Origin: Strigamia acuminata
Lineage: Eukaryota; Arthropoda; Chilopoda; Geophilomorpha; Linotaeniidae
Reading direction: 5' to 3'
DNA: 64,000 bases
Assembly: GCA_949358305.1 (NCBI GenBank)
Contig: OX442314.1
Location: forward strand, 61,823,369 to 61,887,368
Shown: positions 38,936-49,300 of the stretch, piece after piece
Layout of the letters: each line of letters starts with the position of its first letter
Position numbering within the stretch: position 1 is the first letter of the stretch
Position numbers and translations under genes: made by a program
The notes under the pieces: model-generated
What the model saw: only the letters and a program-made list of their open reading frames with translations
Database searches by the model: none
Told to the model about the DNA's origin: nothing

Positions 38936-40027
38936 AGAATTGGAGAAAAATTAAATTATTCATGTTTTTGAATGAATAATTGCGTTTTTTGTTGTTTTTC
39001 TCATGATTTCACTTGAATAATTTAAATTTCTCGCGTTCTTCTCATGTTTTTACATGAATAAATTAATTTTCTCGACTTTTTTCTCATGTTTTTACATCAA
39101 TATTTCAATTTCTCGTGTTTTTCTCTTCTTTTTTCTTGAAAAATCTAATTTTTTCGTGTTTCTCTCGTGTTTTTACGACGTAAAAGGTTGTGGTCTATGT
39201 CTACCGTGGTTAAGTCGCAATAGGAAGAAGTCATTCTCACGGGATCCACTTGGAAGCTGTTTTCGAATAAACAACAGCTACAGATAGTCAAAGATTAAAC
39301 TTACACCGATATACTTCTTAAAAATATTAAATTTTAAATCTTTGCTTTCAAAATTTTTAATTTAAAAAAAAAATATAAATTTAACCGAATTAATTAAAAA
39401 TCGATTTGTTTTTGTTTTGTTGTGTGTTCCAATGGCATCGTAGATAAAAAATTAAACGTTTTATTTGATTTTCCTCAAAATTCTTTATCCCCCTCAATTT
39501 AAAATGTAATTTTATTCAAACCGGATGCTCGTCCTACAATTACAGACGCTGCAGGGCTGCCAAAGGCGAAAAAATAAAATAAAAATAAATAAATCAAAAT
39601 CCCTTTCCTTCAAATAATTTTTTAATTTCGCATCCATTCACATCGAATCACAAATCATTCATTTCACAAATAAAAAAAAAATAAAAAACAAAAACTAAAT
39701 GAAAAATTAAATCGTGCACGAATCAAAACAAAAGTTGCAATTTTCAAACATTATTCTAAACATGTATACAGTATAAATATGTACAATCCACAAAAACATC
39801 CAGACACTCGAGTCAAAAAGTGATGATATTCCTACATCCATAGGACTAGTTTTTTTGGAAAAGACGAGTTTTTTACATCCGAATAAATACACACTTAGGC
39901 ATCGAAAAGTTATAAATAAAGTCACAATCCTTAACGCACGAAAATGTACAGGAATAAAACAGAAAGAACGAAATCAAATAATACTGACAATCAACACGTT
40001 TTGTTTGAGCAAAAAGTCTATCTCGAT
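38936..40027. other. 3' flank of the NRARP gene
   Basis: AT-rich; the first part mirrors the 46-bp repeat. Contains probable 3' UTR of the minus-strand NRARP gene, but I cannot place its end. Confidence 0.45.
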
Positions 40028-40363
40028 CTATCTGCGCGAATTGGCGATCAAATAGAGCGCGATGTCCTGGTGTCCGCCGTAAGCCGCGACATGCAGCGGG
40101 CTCCAGCCGTCTCTGTTGACGAGTTTCACGTCCGCACCGAACTTCACTAGCAGTTTGACGAGCTCCAGGTTCCCATCCATGCAGCCCTGGTGAAGCGGCA
40201 TCTGGCCCTCCTGGTCGAACACATTGACGTCTATGTCCCACCGCTGGAGAATCCTCTGCAGTTCGTGGGTGTCGCCCTGGCGCACGGCCGTCAGAAACGT
40301 CTCTTGTTGCGTGTAACTGCTTTTGCTCGACGTCACTGACCTGCTGTCTGTGGTGGCTGCCAT
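40028..40363 (-). CDS. Nrarp: NRARP, Notch-regulated ankyrin repeat protein
   Basis: Intronless, 111 aa, about the family's usual length (114 in human). Family role: NRARP is a Notch target that joins the intracellular Notch-CSL complex in the nucleus, destabilises Notch and also supports LEF1/Wnt signalling. Visible here: a short N-terminal part with QETFLTAVRQGDTHELQ, then two ankyrin repeats (GQMPLHQGCMDGNLELVKLL and DGWSPLHVAAYGGHQDIAL), ending soon after. The ATG at 40363 is chosen because it gives the usual length. An in-frame ATG at 40483 would add 40 residues but overlaps a TATA-like TTTTAAAA and an ATGCAAAT octamer, so it is probably promoter. Neighbours are repeats. A gypsy element splits its upstream region. 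Confidence 0.92.
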   Translation of the reverse strand: MAATTDSRSVTSSKSSYTQQETFLTAVRQGDTHELQRILQRWDIDVNVFDQEGQMPLHQGCMDGNLELVKLLVKFGADVKLVNRDGWSPLHVAAYGGHQDIALYLIANSRR

Positions 40364-40457
40364 TCTCAGAGTGAGTGAGTGAGTTTGTGGAGAAATTCGG
40401 GTCGTACAACTCCGGGATGGCTCGAAACGAACTCTGACTTCAACGGCCGTCTCGCCG

Positions 40458-40545
40458 CGTTTTAAAAGGAGTTGTATTTGCATTACGATAGAGGCGGGCG
40501 CGCTGCTGGCCTATCAGGGACCAGTGTGCTTTGTGTTGTCATTGG
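40458..40545 (-). promoter_or_regulatory. Putative NRARP core promoter
   Basis: On the minus strand, reading toward the gene: GCCAATGAC (CCAAT box, about 40540), ATGCAAAT octamer (40478-40485) and TTTTAAAA (TATA-like, about 40460-40467), about 100-180 bases before the ATG at 40363. Sequence evidence only. Confidence 0.45.
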
Positions 40546-40699
40546 CTTCTCTCTGGGCTCTGCATGGCTTGTTTATGTAATAGATAAAAGAGGGCGCAAA
40601 TGTTAAACGCTCGTATGTGAGGACAAAATGATTTCTGGTTATTTATTTAGTGGAGAAAAATTGTTTAGAGTTATTGTTTGGAAGGGCAGATGCTTTTAA

Positions 40700-41255
40700 A
40701 TCATTTTATTCATTTATTTATGGGAATAAATGATTTTATTGATTTATTTATGGAAATAAATAATTTTTATTAATTTTATTGATTTATTTATGGAAATAAA
40801 TGATTTTTATTAATTTTATTGATTTCTTTTTGGAAATAAATGATTTTTTATTCATTTTGTTGATTTATTTATGGAAATAAATGATTTTTATTAATTTTAT
40901 TGATTTTTTTATGGAAATAAATGATTTTATTGATTTTTTTATGGAAATAAATGATTTTATTGATTTCTTTGTGGAAATAAATGATTTTATCGATTTTTTA
41001 TGGAAATAAATGATTTTATTGATTTCTTTGTGGAAATAAATGATTTTATTGATTTATTTAGGGAAATAAATGACTTTTATTAATTTTATTGATTTATTTA
41101 TGGGAATAAATGATTTTTATTAATTTTATTGATTTATTTATGGAGATAAATAATTTTATTGATTTATTTAGGGAAATAAATGATTTTTATTAATTTTATT
41201 GATTTATTTATGGAAATAAATAATTTTTATTAATTTTATCGATTTATTGAAAAAA
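40700..41255. repeat. ~35-40-bp AT minisatellite upstream of NRARP
   Basis: About 14-15 units of TTTTATTGATTTATTTATGG plus AAATAAATGATTTTTATTAA with variants. It lies 340-900 bases upstream of the NRARP start. Confidence 0.93.
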
Positions 41256-41479
41256 AGAAAAATAATTTTTTCTTGTTTCAATTTTTTTTTAAAACTAAAT
41301 TGTAATTTCAGAGCAATCGTCCATCGTGCTGTGGTTCACAAAGTGACATTTATAGAAAGATAAAGCAATGGCAAATCCTTGACCCTTTCGCTTTTCTCAG
41401 CCGACTGGTGTTCACTTCACGCGGCCTTTATGCTCTCGGGATCCCTCCTTCCCCGTGCCATTTCCCATAGGTTTTCATC

Positions 41480-41488
41480 CGTGAGAAA
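41480..41488 (+). promoter_or_regulatory. CSL/Su(H)-type site upstream of NRARP
   Basis: CGTGAGAAA fits the consensus YGTGRGAAM in all nine positions. It lies 1.1 kb upstream of NRARP, a gene known to be a direct Notch target in vertebrates, but one site of this length is expected by chance every few tens of kilobases. Confidence 0.35.
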
Positions 41489-41588
41489 CCCGCGTTTCTG
41501 GCTTGAAACGAGAGGCCCCGTCAACCCTCCCCTTGCCTTTTATCCCGTCCCCTCGCCCTTCCCAACGTCTCTTCGCGGTCGTGCAGTG

Positions 41589-42408
41589 TGTCGCGTCCTA
41601 CTTTGTATAGGTTTAAATAGCGCTAACGTGTAATACTTTACCTGTGATCAATTATGCAAATACCCAAATGAATACTAAATGTATGTAAATAAACAGGTAA
41701 TTTATTCACCAGGCTTTATGCCTTTAAAATACACTCAGTAATAATTCTAGAGTCGACGTGGTCAGCGTCGAACAAAGGATTTCTCAAGATGGCGTCGTCG
41801 GTTCCGCGTGGTCGGCGGAACAAAGGCGGCGTCTCGAGTTGTCGTTAATTCGTCACGGATTCGTCTTCACGGACGCGGTGGAATGCTCTTTCGAGTCTTC
41901 TATCCGTGCCTGTTGTCTAGGGTTGGTTTAGCGTCGCAGAGGCCTCGTCTAGGAACTTTGGGGTTCCCTACAAAGCACTCGGACACTTACTTCGGCGAAT
42001 AATCGTCTGGGCGATTATTCTGGGTGATTTCACAAGGGCTATTCTCGTGCTTTCGCAGGAATAGCTCGCAAGTGACTTCGTGAGAGTTACAGTTTGCACT
42101 TTACTCAGCGATCCTCGATCAATCCTAACTTGTAGTTGAAGTTGGCCTGACGGTGAGGTAGTTGCTGTGTTCTTGGTGTCGTTTGTGTAAGTTCTGACTT
42201 TAGGCGGGAAACACGGCCTTTTATGCAGTGGGGTGAAGGGCCGGCGATCAACCAATGGGGGCTGACCACCAGCCGCTTCCTCCCCCTCGGGGCACACACC
42301 TGCCATGGGGAGGTGGAGCCAACTCGGGGGGGAACGACTCTTTATTCATAGTGACTCAGAGGACAAGTATCCGCCCTGGGGGGACACTTATCCAACTGGG
42401 TCACCACA
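41589..42408 (-). repeat. Gypsy 3' LTR (left copy)
   Basis: 820 bp, plus-strand start TGTCGCGTCC and end GGGTCACCACA. Same length as, and apparently identical to, 53629-54448. Confidence 0.96.
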
Positions 42409-42410
42409 CG

Positions 42411-42420
42411 TCCCTCCTCC
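42411..42420 (-). promoter_or_regulatory. Gypsy polypurine tract
   Basis: The minus strand reads GGAGGAGGGA two bases before the 3' LTR, the place where the plus-strand primer forms. Confidence 0.75.
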
Positions 42421-42456
42421 AGCTTCGATCTCGGATCGGAGCGATCTCAAATTTTC

Positions 42457-45243
42457 TCATCGCTCTCCTCTGCGAAGAGCCGGCAGCACTCCTCTGCATG
42501 GGCGGAGGATCACGGGTGGCACTGCCGGTGGCGGTGGTGGTAAATCCGGGGGAAGAGAGGTTGTCAGATCCGCAGGATTCTGCCGCTCATTGATGAAATA
42601 CTGTGGGTGACCACCGACGGGTTCGCCGATCAGTCCCGTACGCTCATGGATCCAAATCCGGGTAGAGGCCGGGAATCGGTCTGGAACGAGCCGGATCCTT
42701 CGTGACTCGGCGCTCGACCCGGGTTTCCTGTGGGCCCGTAGGATACGGCGATGGAAGACGGCGTCCATGGTGGATCGGGCTTCTCTGTTTAGCCATTTGA
42801 GGATCGATTCGCCGTGATCATCGGAGTCAGTGATGCGCTGTCGCGTGAACTCCGACATCTGGAGGAATGGGTATTCCACTCCCAACCTCAAGTAAAGCTG
42901 CGCTGCTGGGGGCGGCGGAGGCGATGGTGGAAGCGGAATCTCCATTGGGCTCTCCAACGGTGGCGTAGCCGGCTCTGCAGAGAGAGCGGCCAGCCCTGCC
43001 GCTGGTGGTGAAGGAGAGGGCAGCGGAGGAGTTCGGGGTCCTCGCTTGGAACGCTTCGGAATCAATATGGGTCGATTCGCGTGCCGCTTCTCCTTCGGGA
43101 ATACCGGCTTTGGGGTCGGTATGTATGGTTGGACCGCCGCCTCTGGGGGGGCGGTCTCGATGGCCTGTGGGAGGCTCGCCGCTGTTCCTGGTACCTCCGG
43201 AACCTCCCGAATTGTTCGCAACAAGGAAGGGTGGACTCCGGGGTTCCGGTAGCGGAATGCTGACGAACGCATCTTTGAAAACTGTAGGCCTGGGTTTTCC
43301 GTATTTCTGGCCAGGTCGAAGCGCAGCGAGGCGGGCTCAGGAGTCCATCCGGCCCATACCTGGTACAACGCCCGAGGAAGGTGAACTCCCTCACGGTCGA
43401 CGATTGTCCAGGCCGCCATAGCTTGCCGACTGTCCAAGAAGACGCCCAGGGATAGCAGCTGGGCCAGTACGTTCGTCACAGCCAAATTCAAACTGCTCCG
43501 ATGGCAGGGATGAGCGCGGTCCGGATTGCTACTGAATTGTTGTGACAGCGTCCGCATCTGTTCGATCGCCCAATTGATGTGGTGAGTTTGGGCGGCGTCG
43601 GCCTGTCGTATGGCCAACTCGGCAATCGCGGGGTTCTCGTATTCGGCCAGATATTCTTGCAGCTCGCTGAGTGGGGGATAGGCCGCTTCACGCCGGCATC
43701 GGGCGTCCATCTCCCGCTGTGCGTACCACTCGGCGTTGCGATAAGGTCGATACACTCGTGGCGTTGGGGGTGACGGTGGACGGCCCAACCCGGGCAAGTC
43801 GTCGTATCTGACCCGTTTGGGAGTTGGATCTCCCACCGGAATCATCCGGGGAGGAGTCCACGCAGTTACGGCTGGACTCGTACCCTCGAGGAGTGGTGGC
43901 CATCGCGATTGCACCTGTGGGGGCACAAGCGCGGTTGGCACAGCCGGTGTCGAGCCCGACGGCCGGTTGGCCGCGTATCCTCGGAAGGCGTTCTTCAATG
44001 CTACGGCCAGATCCTGCTTCGTAACCGGTCCATCTTTATCCGATCCATCCGGGGACATCTGTTCCTCCGTCAACTCGCCCAAATCGATCTCCGCTTGGAG
44101 CCTGGATGGTCCAGCCGTGGGTCCGAGACTCTGGGGTTCGGACCTTTTTGCGGCGGCCATCTCTCGCTCCTTCTCTAATCCCTTAGCTATCAGAGATTGT
44201 GCACGTATCTTCTGACGTACTTTTCGCTTCCGATTCCTCCTGGTGCTGGCGGCGACGGACCTTCGTTGGACCGTCCTCTGGGGGACGTCCGTCGGAGAAT
44301 CCGGTCTCTGGTGTGATGAGACAGTTCGTCGCGACGAGGATTGATCTGACGACTGTGTGGTAATCGCCATAAACAACGAGGATCTTTTCTTTCCTCGATC
44401 TTGGTGTGTCTCGGTCCTCGCAGCCCAGTGGGCGGAAGATTCGACTGTTCGCTCAGCCCGCGCGTCGTCTGGCGAGGCAGGCTCGAGCGTTACTACTCGG
44501 CGACACTCCGAGCGCACGACAACTCGAGTTCGGGAACTGGAGCTGCTCGAGCGGCTGCGGTAGTCGCGACTCGTTGACGGGCCGGCCTCTATTGGGGAGA
44601 CGGCCTGTCTTCTTCGTGCGGGTCCGCGTGGAGCGGACTCCGCCGGACGCTTCGATCTTCTGTGATGGCGGCGACTTCCCAGGATACCAGCGTGGTATAA
44701 CTGCCACATCTCAGACTGCGTGGCCGTAAAATTCGCCGGCGGTATCCATCTGGGTGTCAGATGATCTTCTTCGATGTCGCGAAGCCATCTACGGATTTCT
44801 TCGGGGGAGAAACCGTTTCTCTCGAGAACTCGGGTTACTCCGTGAGTCTCGGTGCGCTTTAAGCGTTTGATCTCGTCGTCCACTATTCTCTGGCGGGCTG
44901 CCAAGGTCGGGGCCTCGCGCCACCTGTGGGAGGTGTGCAACTCGGCCACCGTGCCTGGGTAAGCCTCTTCCAGATACCCGGAGTAAACGGGGCTCGGCGG
45001 ATCCGCATCGGGTGGGATCCGCGGCCCCACTCGCTCCCTCATCTCCTTCGTCATGCACTCGACCAGCGTTTTCGATCGCTCGAATTTTTCTTCGAGGGTC
45101 CTGGAATACATCAATCGAATTTTCCAGGCGCTGGTCTCCGCAGGATAGGCCTGCCGCAGGTAAATCGGCAGGGCTCCGCGAAAGATGTTGTTGGCGGTTG
45201 ATGCCGTCGGAGGCAGGGCGTCCCACGATTCTAGCGGGTCGAC
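42457..45243 (-). CDS. Gypsy third gene, exon 2 (unknown protein)
   Basis: The frame is open from an acceptor (AAATTATTCAG, 45244-45254) to the stop at 42457: 928 residues. It joins exon 1 (45805-45921) in phase 0 for about 967 aa. I do not recognise it. It sits where other elements keep env, but I see no signal peptide and no convincing membrane segment. Visible parts: a charged N-terminal domain with FSPEEIRRWLRDIEEDH, an Arg/Ser-rich tract (RSRSSSSSSRTR), a basic stretch that could be a nuclear signal (RRNRKRKVRQKIR), a proline-rich middle (PPSPPTPRVYRPYR), a more structured region (LNLAVTNVLAQLLSLGVFLD), and a proline-rich C-terminus. It could be an accessory or second structural protein. 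Confidence 0.8.
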   Translation of the reverse strand, partial: VDPLESWDALPPTASTANNIFRGALPIYLRQAYPAETSAWKIRLMYSRTLEEKFERSKTLVECMTKEMRERVGPRIPPDADPPSPVYSGYLEEAYPGTVAELHTSHRWREAPTLAARQRIVDDEIKRLKRTETHGVTRVLERNGFSPEEIRRWLRDIEEDHLTPRWIPPANFTATQSEMWQLYHAGILGSRRHHRRSKRPAESAPRGPARRRQAVSPIEAGPSTSRDYRSRSSSSSSRTRVVVRSECRRVVTLEPASPDDARAERTVESSAHWAARTETHQDRGKKRSSLFMAITTQSSDQSSSRRTVSSHQRPDSPTDVPQRTVQRRSVAASTRRNRKRKVRQKIRAQSLIAKGLEKEREMAAAKRSEPQSLGPTAGPSRLQAEIDLGELTEEQMSPDGSDKDGPVTKQDLAVALKNAFRGYAANRPSGSTPAVPTALVPPQVQSRWPPLLEGTSPAVTAWTPPRMIPVGDPTPKRVRYDDLPGLGRPPSPPTPRVYRPYRNAEWYAQREMDARCRREAAYPPLSELQEYLAEYENPAIAELAIRQADAAQTHHINWAIEQMRTLSQQFSSNPDRAHPCHRSSLNLAVTNVLAQLLSLGVFLDSRQAMAAWTIVDREGVHLPRALYQVWAGWTPEPASLRFDLARNTENPGLQFSKMRSSAFRYRNPGVHPSLLRTIREVPEVPGTAASLPQAIETAPPEAAVQPYIPTPKPVFPKEKRHANRPILIPKRSKRGPRTPPLPSPSPPAAGLAALSAEPATPPLESPMEIPLPPSPPPPPAAQLYLRLGVEYPFLQMSEFTRQRITDSDDHGESILKWLNREARSTMDAVFHRRILRAHRKPGSSAESRRIRLVPDRFPASTRIWIHERTGLIGEPVGGHPQYFINERQNPADLTTSLPPDLPPPPPAVPPVILRPCRGVLPALRRGER

Positions 45244-45804
45244 CTGAATAATTTTAGATCACAAGATTAATATAATAAATCCCTAGTTAACGATGGGGAT
45301 CAGAAATATGCTCAAGATCGACGGTGGCAGCAACTCCTTTCTTTTGTTGCGGCCGTCGGTCTTATTTTCTTGTTTCGCAGTTCTGCGATGATCTCCGCCG
45401 TCGTAGCGCTGATCCAACACTACTTTTGAACTCAGGTGATCCGCTTTTAGGAAGGGGTCGCAGGCAAAACCGATCGTTAAATTTTAATTTCTTACGTTAA
45501 ACTTTTTTATTTTAACTCTAATCGTATTTTAATTTATTACGATGTTTAAATTTAAAAGAAAGAAAACCTTTAGTTTTGGTTTTGGTTTGCTACGACGCCA
45601 TTCCGCGAACACTTCCTTTGTTCTAGTTTTTTGGCGGCCTTGACTCCGAGGTGAATCTGGGTCCACTCTCGGGTTTTTAGCCAGCCTTAAATCAACAATA
45701 AAACAGAAAGAAATATATCAGTCACAAGTCACGCTCCAATCTGGGTTGGATGCAACAGATTCAAAGAATTATGTGATTTCTCTGGGGAAATCACACTAAT
45801 TTAC
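45244..45804 (-). other. Intron of the gypsy third gene
   Basis: 561 bases, donor CAG/GTAAAT and acceptor TTATTCAG/GT. AT-rich compared with the exons on both sides, with stops in all frames. Confidence 0.7.
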
Positions 45805-45921
45805 CTGCAACGGCGGTTGTTCGTCCCAATTCTCATCTTCTTCTGCATTTACGATTAGGCCGTCGCTCTCGTCTCTCGACGATGCGCTCGGCTCTAATCG
45901 TGGGTTGCGTCGATCGGCCAT
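45805..45921 (-). CDS. Gypsy third gene, exon 1
   Basis: ATG at 45921 starts 39 codons (MADRRNPRLEPSASS, then an acidic stretch ending DEQPPLQ) up to a CAG/GTAAAT donor. It joins exon 2 in frame (phase 0). 380 bases separate it from the pol stop. A pyrimidine-rich stretch ending CCCAAAG before the ATG might serve as an acceptor for a spliced subgenomic RNA from the gag leader; that is inference. Confidence 0.7.
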
Positions 45922-46301
45922 TTCAATTTAGGAAAATGAAGTTTTGTTTGAGAGGTCTTTGTCTTTCTCTTTGGGGGAGAAGCAAAAACACGTCTCGTCG
46001 TGTTAAAAACAGTCGGAAACTGCGCCTATCGACGCTGAGAATTGTGGGTCTCGAACGCGTCTCGTATTTTGCGAGATCCGCCGTGCTGGCAATGACGCTA
46101 CGGGGTCGACCGCGTGGTTTCGTTGTCACGTGGTCGCCCGCTACGTCATAACTTCTCGTCTGTTAGTGGTGACTGCGACAATTCGTTGCGAAGTTTGGAC
46201 TTAGCCAAATTTTCGCGTCTCAACATGTGCAGCAGCTCTCGTAAGTAAATCTTTTTATTTTACAAGGCCTCCGCTCCATGTTATCACATTTTCTTTTATT
46301 T

Positions 46302-49300
46302 TTAGTTCTTCCCCATGACTTTGCCGTCCCGAATGAACGGATTATTGCTTCGTCGTGGTCGAAGGTTGATTTTCGACGTGCTCGTAGATCGTGACTCTAC
46401 TTGCTCGTTCATCTCCGATGTGTTGGCATTTTTCTCATTACTAATTTTTTTATTTTCCATTTTAGAAGTACTTTCTTCTGCTTCCTCCCTCTCCGAAATT
46501 GCTTGCTCCGGCTGTGCTGGAGCCTTGTCGGCCGGAGGTTCGGCGTCGAAGAATTCATCCTCGTCCTCCGCTATATTTTCAGTTTCATTTGTTTTTTGGA
46601 ACGTGTCGACCACGGTGCCCCCTTGGCCGCTGTGTGTCTGACCTTCCAGCCAGATTTCTTGGGGAAACTCTGGCAGATATGGCCTTAAATCTCGGCCATG
46701 TATCGACTGAAAATTTTTGTTGTCCTCTAAGCGGCGTAGTTGGTATGCGTTGCCGCCGTGTTCGGCCACAATTACATAGGGACCGTCCCTCTTGTCGGCT
46801 AAACCGGCGGCGATGCCCCTCGCTGCATTGGACAACGTGCGTGCCTCCTTCCACACTAGATCATTCACTTTAAAGTTCGCGAAAGCGAGATCGCCTTCTT
46901 TATCTGCGATTCTCTCTCTCATGTTGAAAATATGCGCCATCATATGCTGGTATGTGTCGGATATAGTCTGTTCCAACCGGCACACGTACTCATGTGGGCT
47001 CGATGGGTCTAATACGTTAACAGCTTCGGCAACGCGTGGGTCCCATGGCATCCTTAATTCGCGGGCGAAGTTGAGGTACGCCGGTGAGAATTCGCGTGTT
47101 CTTGACACGGTTGAGCGAATGCTGAAAGCGATTTCTCGCAGGTATTCGTCCCATCGATTGTGAATATCGGTGAATACTGTCAGCGCATACTTTATGTCTT
47201 TATTTAATCTCTCGACTGGGTTTGTCTGAGGATTATACGTGGAGGTGTTTGATGCATCCATTTTAAATTTTCTACAGAAGTCCTTATATATTCTCGATCG
47301 GAATTGGGGGCCGTTATCCGAAATGAGTTTTCTGGGAAACCCAAATCGCATTGCCACGTCGTAAAGGCACTCGACTATGTTTTCAGCCGAGGGCTTCGCG
47401 AGGGCGTACAGCTCCGGCCATCGGGTGGCCACGTCCATAATTACGAGAATATACATGTTCTTGTTTCCCGTTGTGGGCTTGGGGCCCATCAAGTCTATGC
47501 TTAAGCAGTCAAACGGTGCGTAGGGTCCGAGAGACATGGCGTTTCTGGCCACTTTATCTCGCGGTCTGCACGCTTGGCACCGGGGGCAGTGTCGGATAAA
47601 TTTCGTTATCTTTTGCCGCGCGCCCGGCCAGAAGAAAAGTTGCTTTACTCGATAAAGGGTTCTCGCTATGCCGGAATGGCTGGCGAGCGGGTGTCCGTGC
47701 ATCAGCCACAACAGTCGGGTGTGCAGTGATGCCGGTACGACCACTTTCACCGAGTTTCCCGCTCCGCTGAGGTCATCCTGAAACGTCGGGTGGTATTTTA
47801 CCAGGAGTTCATCATCTATGAGGTAGCTTGTTGCCTCCTTGACGAACTGCTTTCGGCGGTGGGGGTTTGTCATCCCTTCCGGAAATTCGCCGCTTAGCAA
47901 ATATTGTGTTATAATTTGACATTTTGCGTCTGCTGCCTGGTGTTCGATGAACTCACGTCTCGTGGGTGGAGCGTATTGTGTTTTTTCTTCAATTTTTGCT
48001 GTGAAGGCGCGTAGTAGTGTTTTGTGGGTTTCTCCGGGGGGCGGAGATTGAATTTCGGATGTTGAATCGTTCGTTCCAGCTGGCTGGTATGTTCGAGTCC
48101 AAAAACCACAAAACGTTCTATCTTCGGGTTCCATCACTGGTAGCTCGTTCGCCTTCCGTAAGCGCCATATTCTCCGTGGAGTCGGGCAGTACAAGAGGTG
48201 GGTGTCGTCCTCGCCGTCGTCGTCTGGTCCTTGGGGGTCAGAGGCTGGGGCTCTCGAGAGGGCGTCGGCCACATGATTGTACTTCCCGGGGCGGTACGTA
48301 ATTGTTATATCGCACGCCATTAACTCCAGTTGCCATCGTGCGAGTCGGCCGGAGGGTTCCTTGAGCTTCATCAACCAGCTTAGTGCCTGGTGATCTGTCT
48401 GAACCTCGAAGTTCGTGTACTCCAGATAGTCGCGAAATTTCCGAACTGCCCAAATTACGGCTAGGCATTCTAGTTCCGTTGCCGTATAATTTTTCTCCGC
48501 GCCCTGTATTTTTCTGCTTATAAACATACAGGGTACTTCTTGCGAGATTCCGTTGTACACGTGGGTCTGCAGAAGGGCTGCACCCAGTCCGATTTTACTC
48601 GCGTCGGTGTGCAACACGAACGGTCGGTTTAGGTCCGGCAATGGCATCTTTTCGACGTCAGCCAGCATTTGCTTGATAGTGCTAAATGCGGCCTCGCACT
48701 GGACCGTCCACTCAAACTCTTTATCCGTTCGTAAGAGATCCGTTATAGGCGCGGCCACTTCAGCCAGACCAGAGAGTAGTCGGCCGAAGAAATTGACCAT
48801 GCCCATGAATCTCTGGACACCTTTTATATCTTCGGGGGCGGGGAATCCGTTTATTGCTTTGACTTTTTCGGGGTCAATCGCGATTCCCTCGACTCCTATT
48901 CGATATCCTAGGAAGGCAAGCTCTTTCCTGCAAAACTTGCTCTTCCCTGGATGGATGTGGAGTCCTGCCTTGGCTAGGCGAGAGACCACTCTATCGATGT
49001 GGTCTATATGCTCTTCGAATGTGTCCGACGTTATTATGATGTCGTCGAGATACGCCCACACGAAGTCGTGCAGCATATCTCCCAACACGCTTTCGATCAG
49101 TTTCTGGAACGTGCTCGGGGCGTTTACTAGCCCGAACGGCATCACGTTGAACATTAGCCTTCCTATCGGGGAGTAGAAAGCCGTTTTCAGTTTGTCTTCG
49201 GGTTTTAGCTCCACTTGCCAATACCCCTTTGACAGGTCCATGGTGGTTACCCACTTGAACGGGCTCAGTTCCCGGAGGATCGAGTCTATAGACGGCATCT

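Noticed and set aside
40364-40483. 40-residue N-terminal extension of NRARP
   Set aside because: It would make the protein longer than the family and overlaps likely promoter elements.
41461-41488. Su(H) paired site (SPS) upstream of NRARP
   Set aside because: The partner TTTCCCATA has a mismatch in the core and the orientation is tail-to-tail, not the head-to-head arrangement of an SPS.
41379-41633. 84-codon frame upstream of the gypsy LTR
   Set aside because: Runs from unique DNA into the LTR and has no recognisable domain.
42457-45243. Retroviral-type envelope gene
   Set aside because: Position fits, but no signal peptide, fusion segment or membrane anchor is visible.
46232-46304. Plus-strand intron-like GTAAGT...TTTTTAG pair over the pol stop
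   Set aside because: Good consensus ends but no flanking coding or domain on plus; most likely chance.
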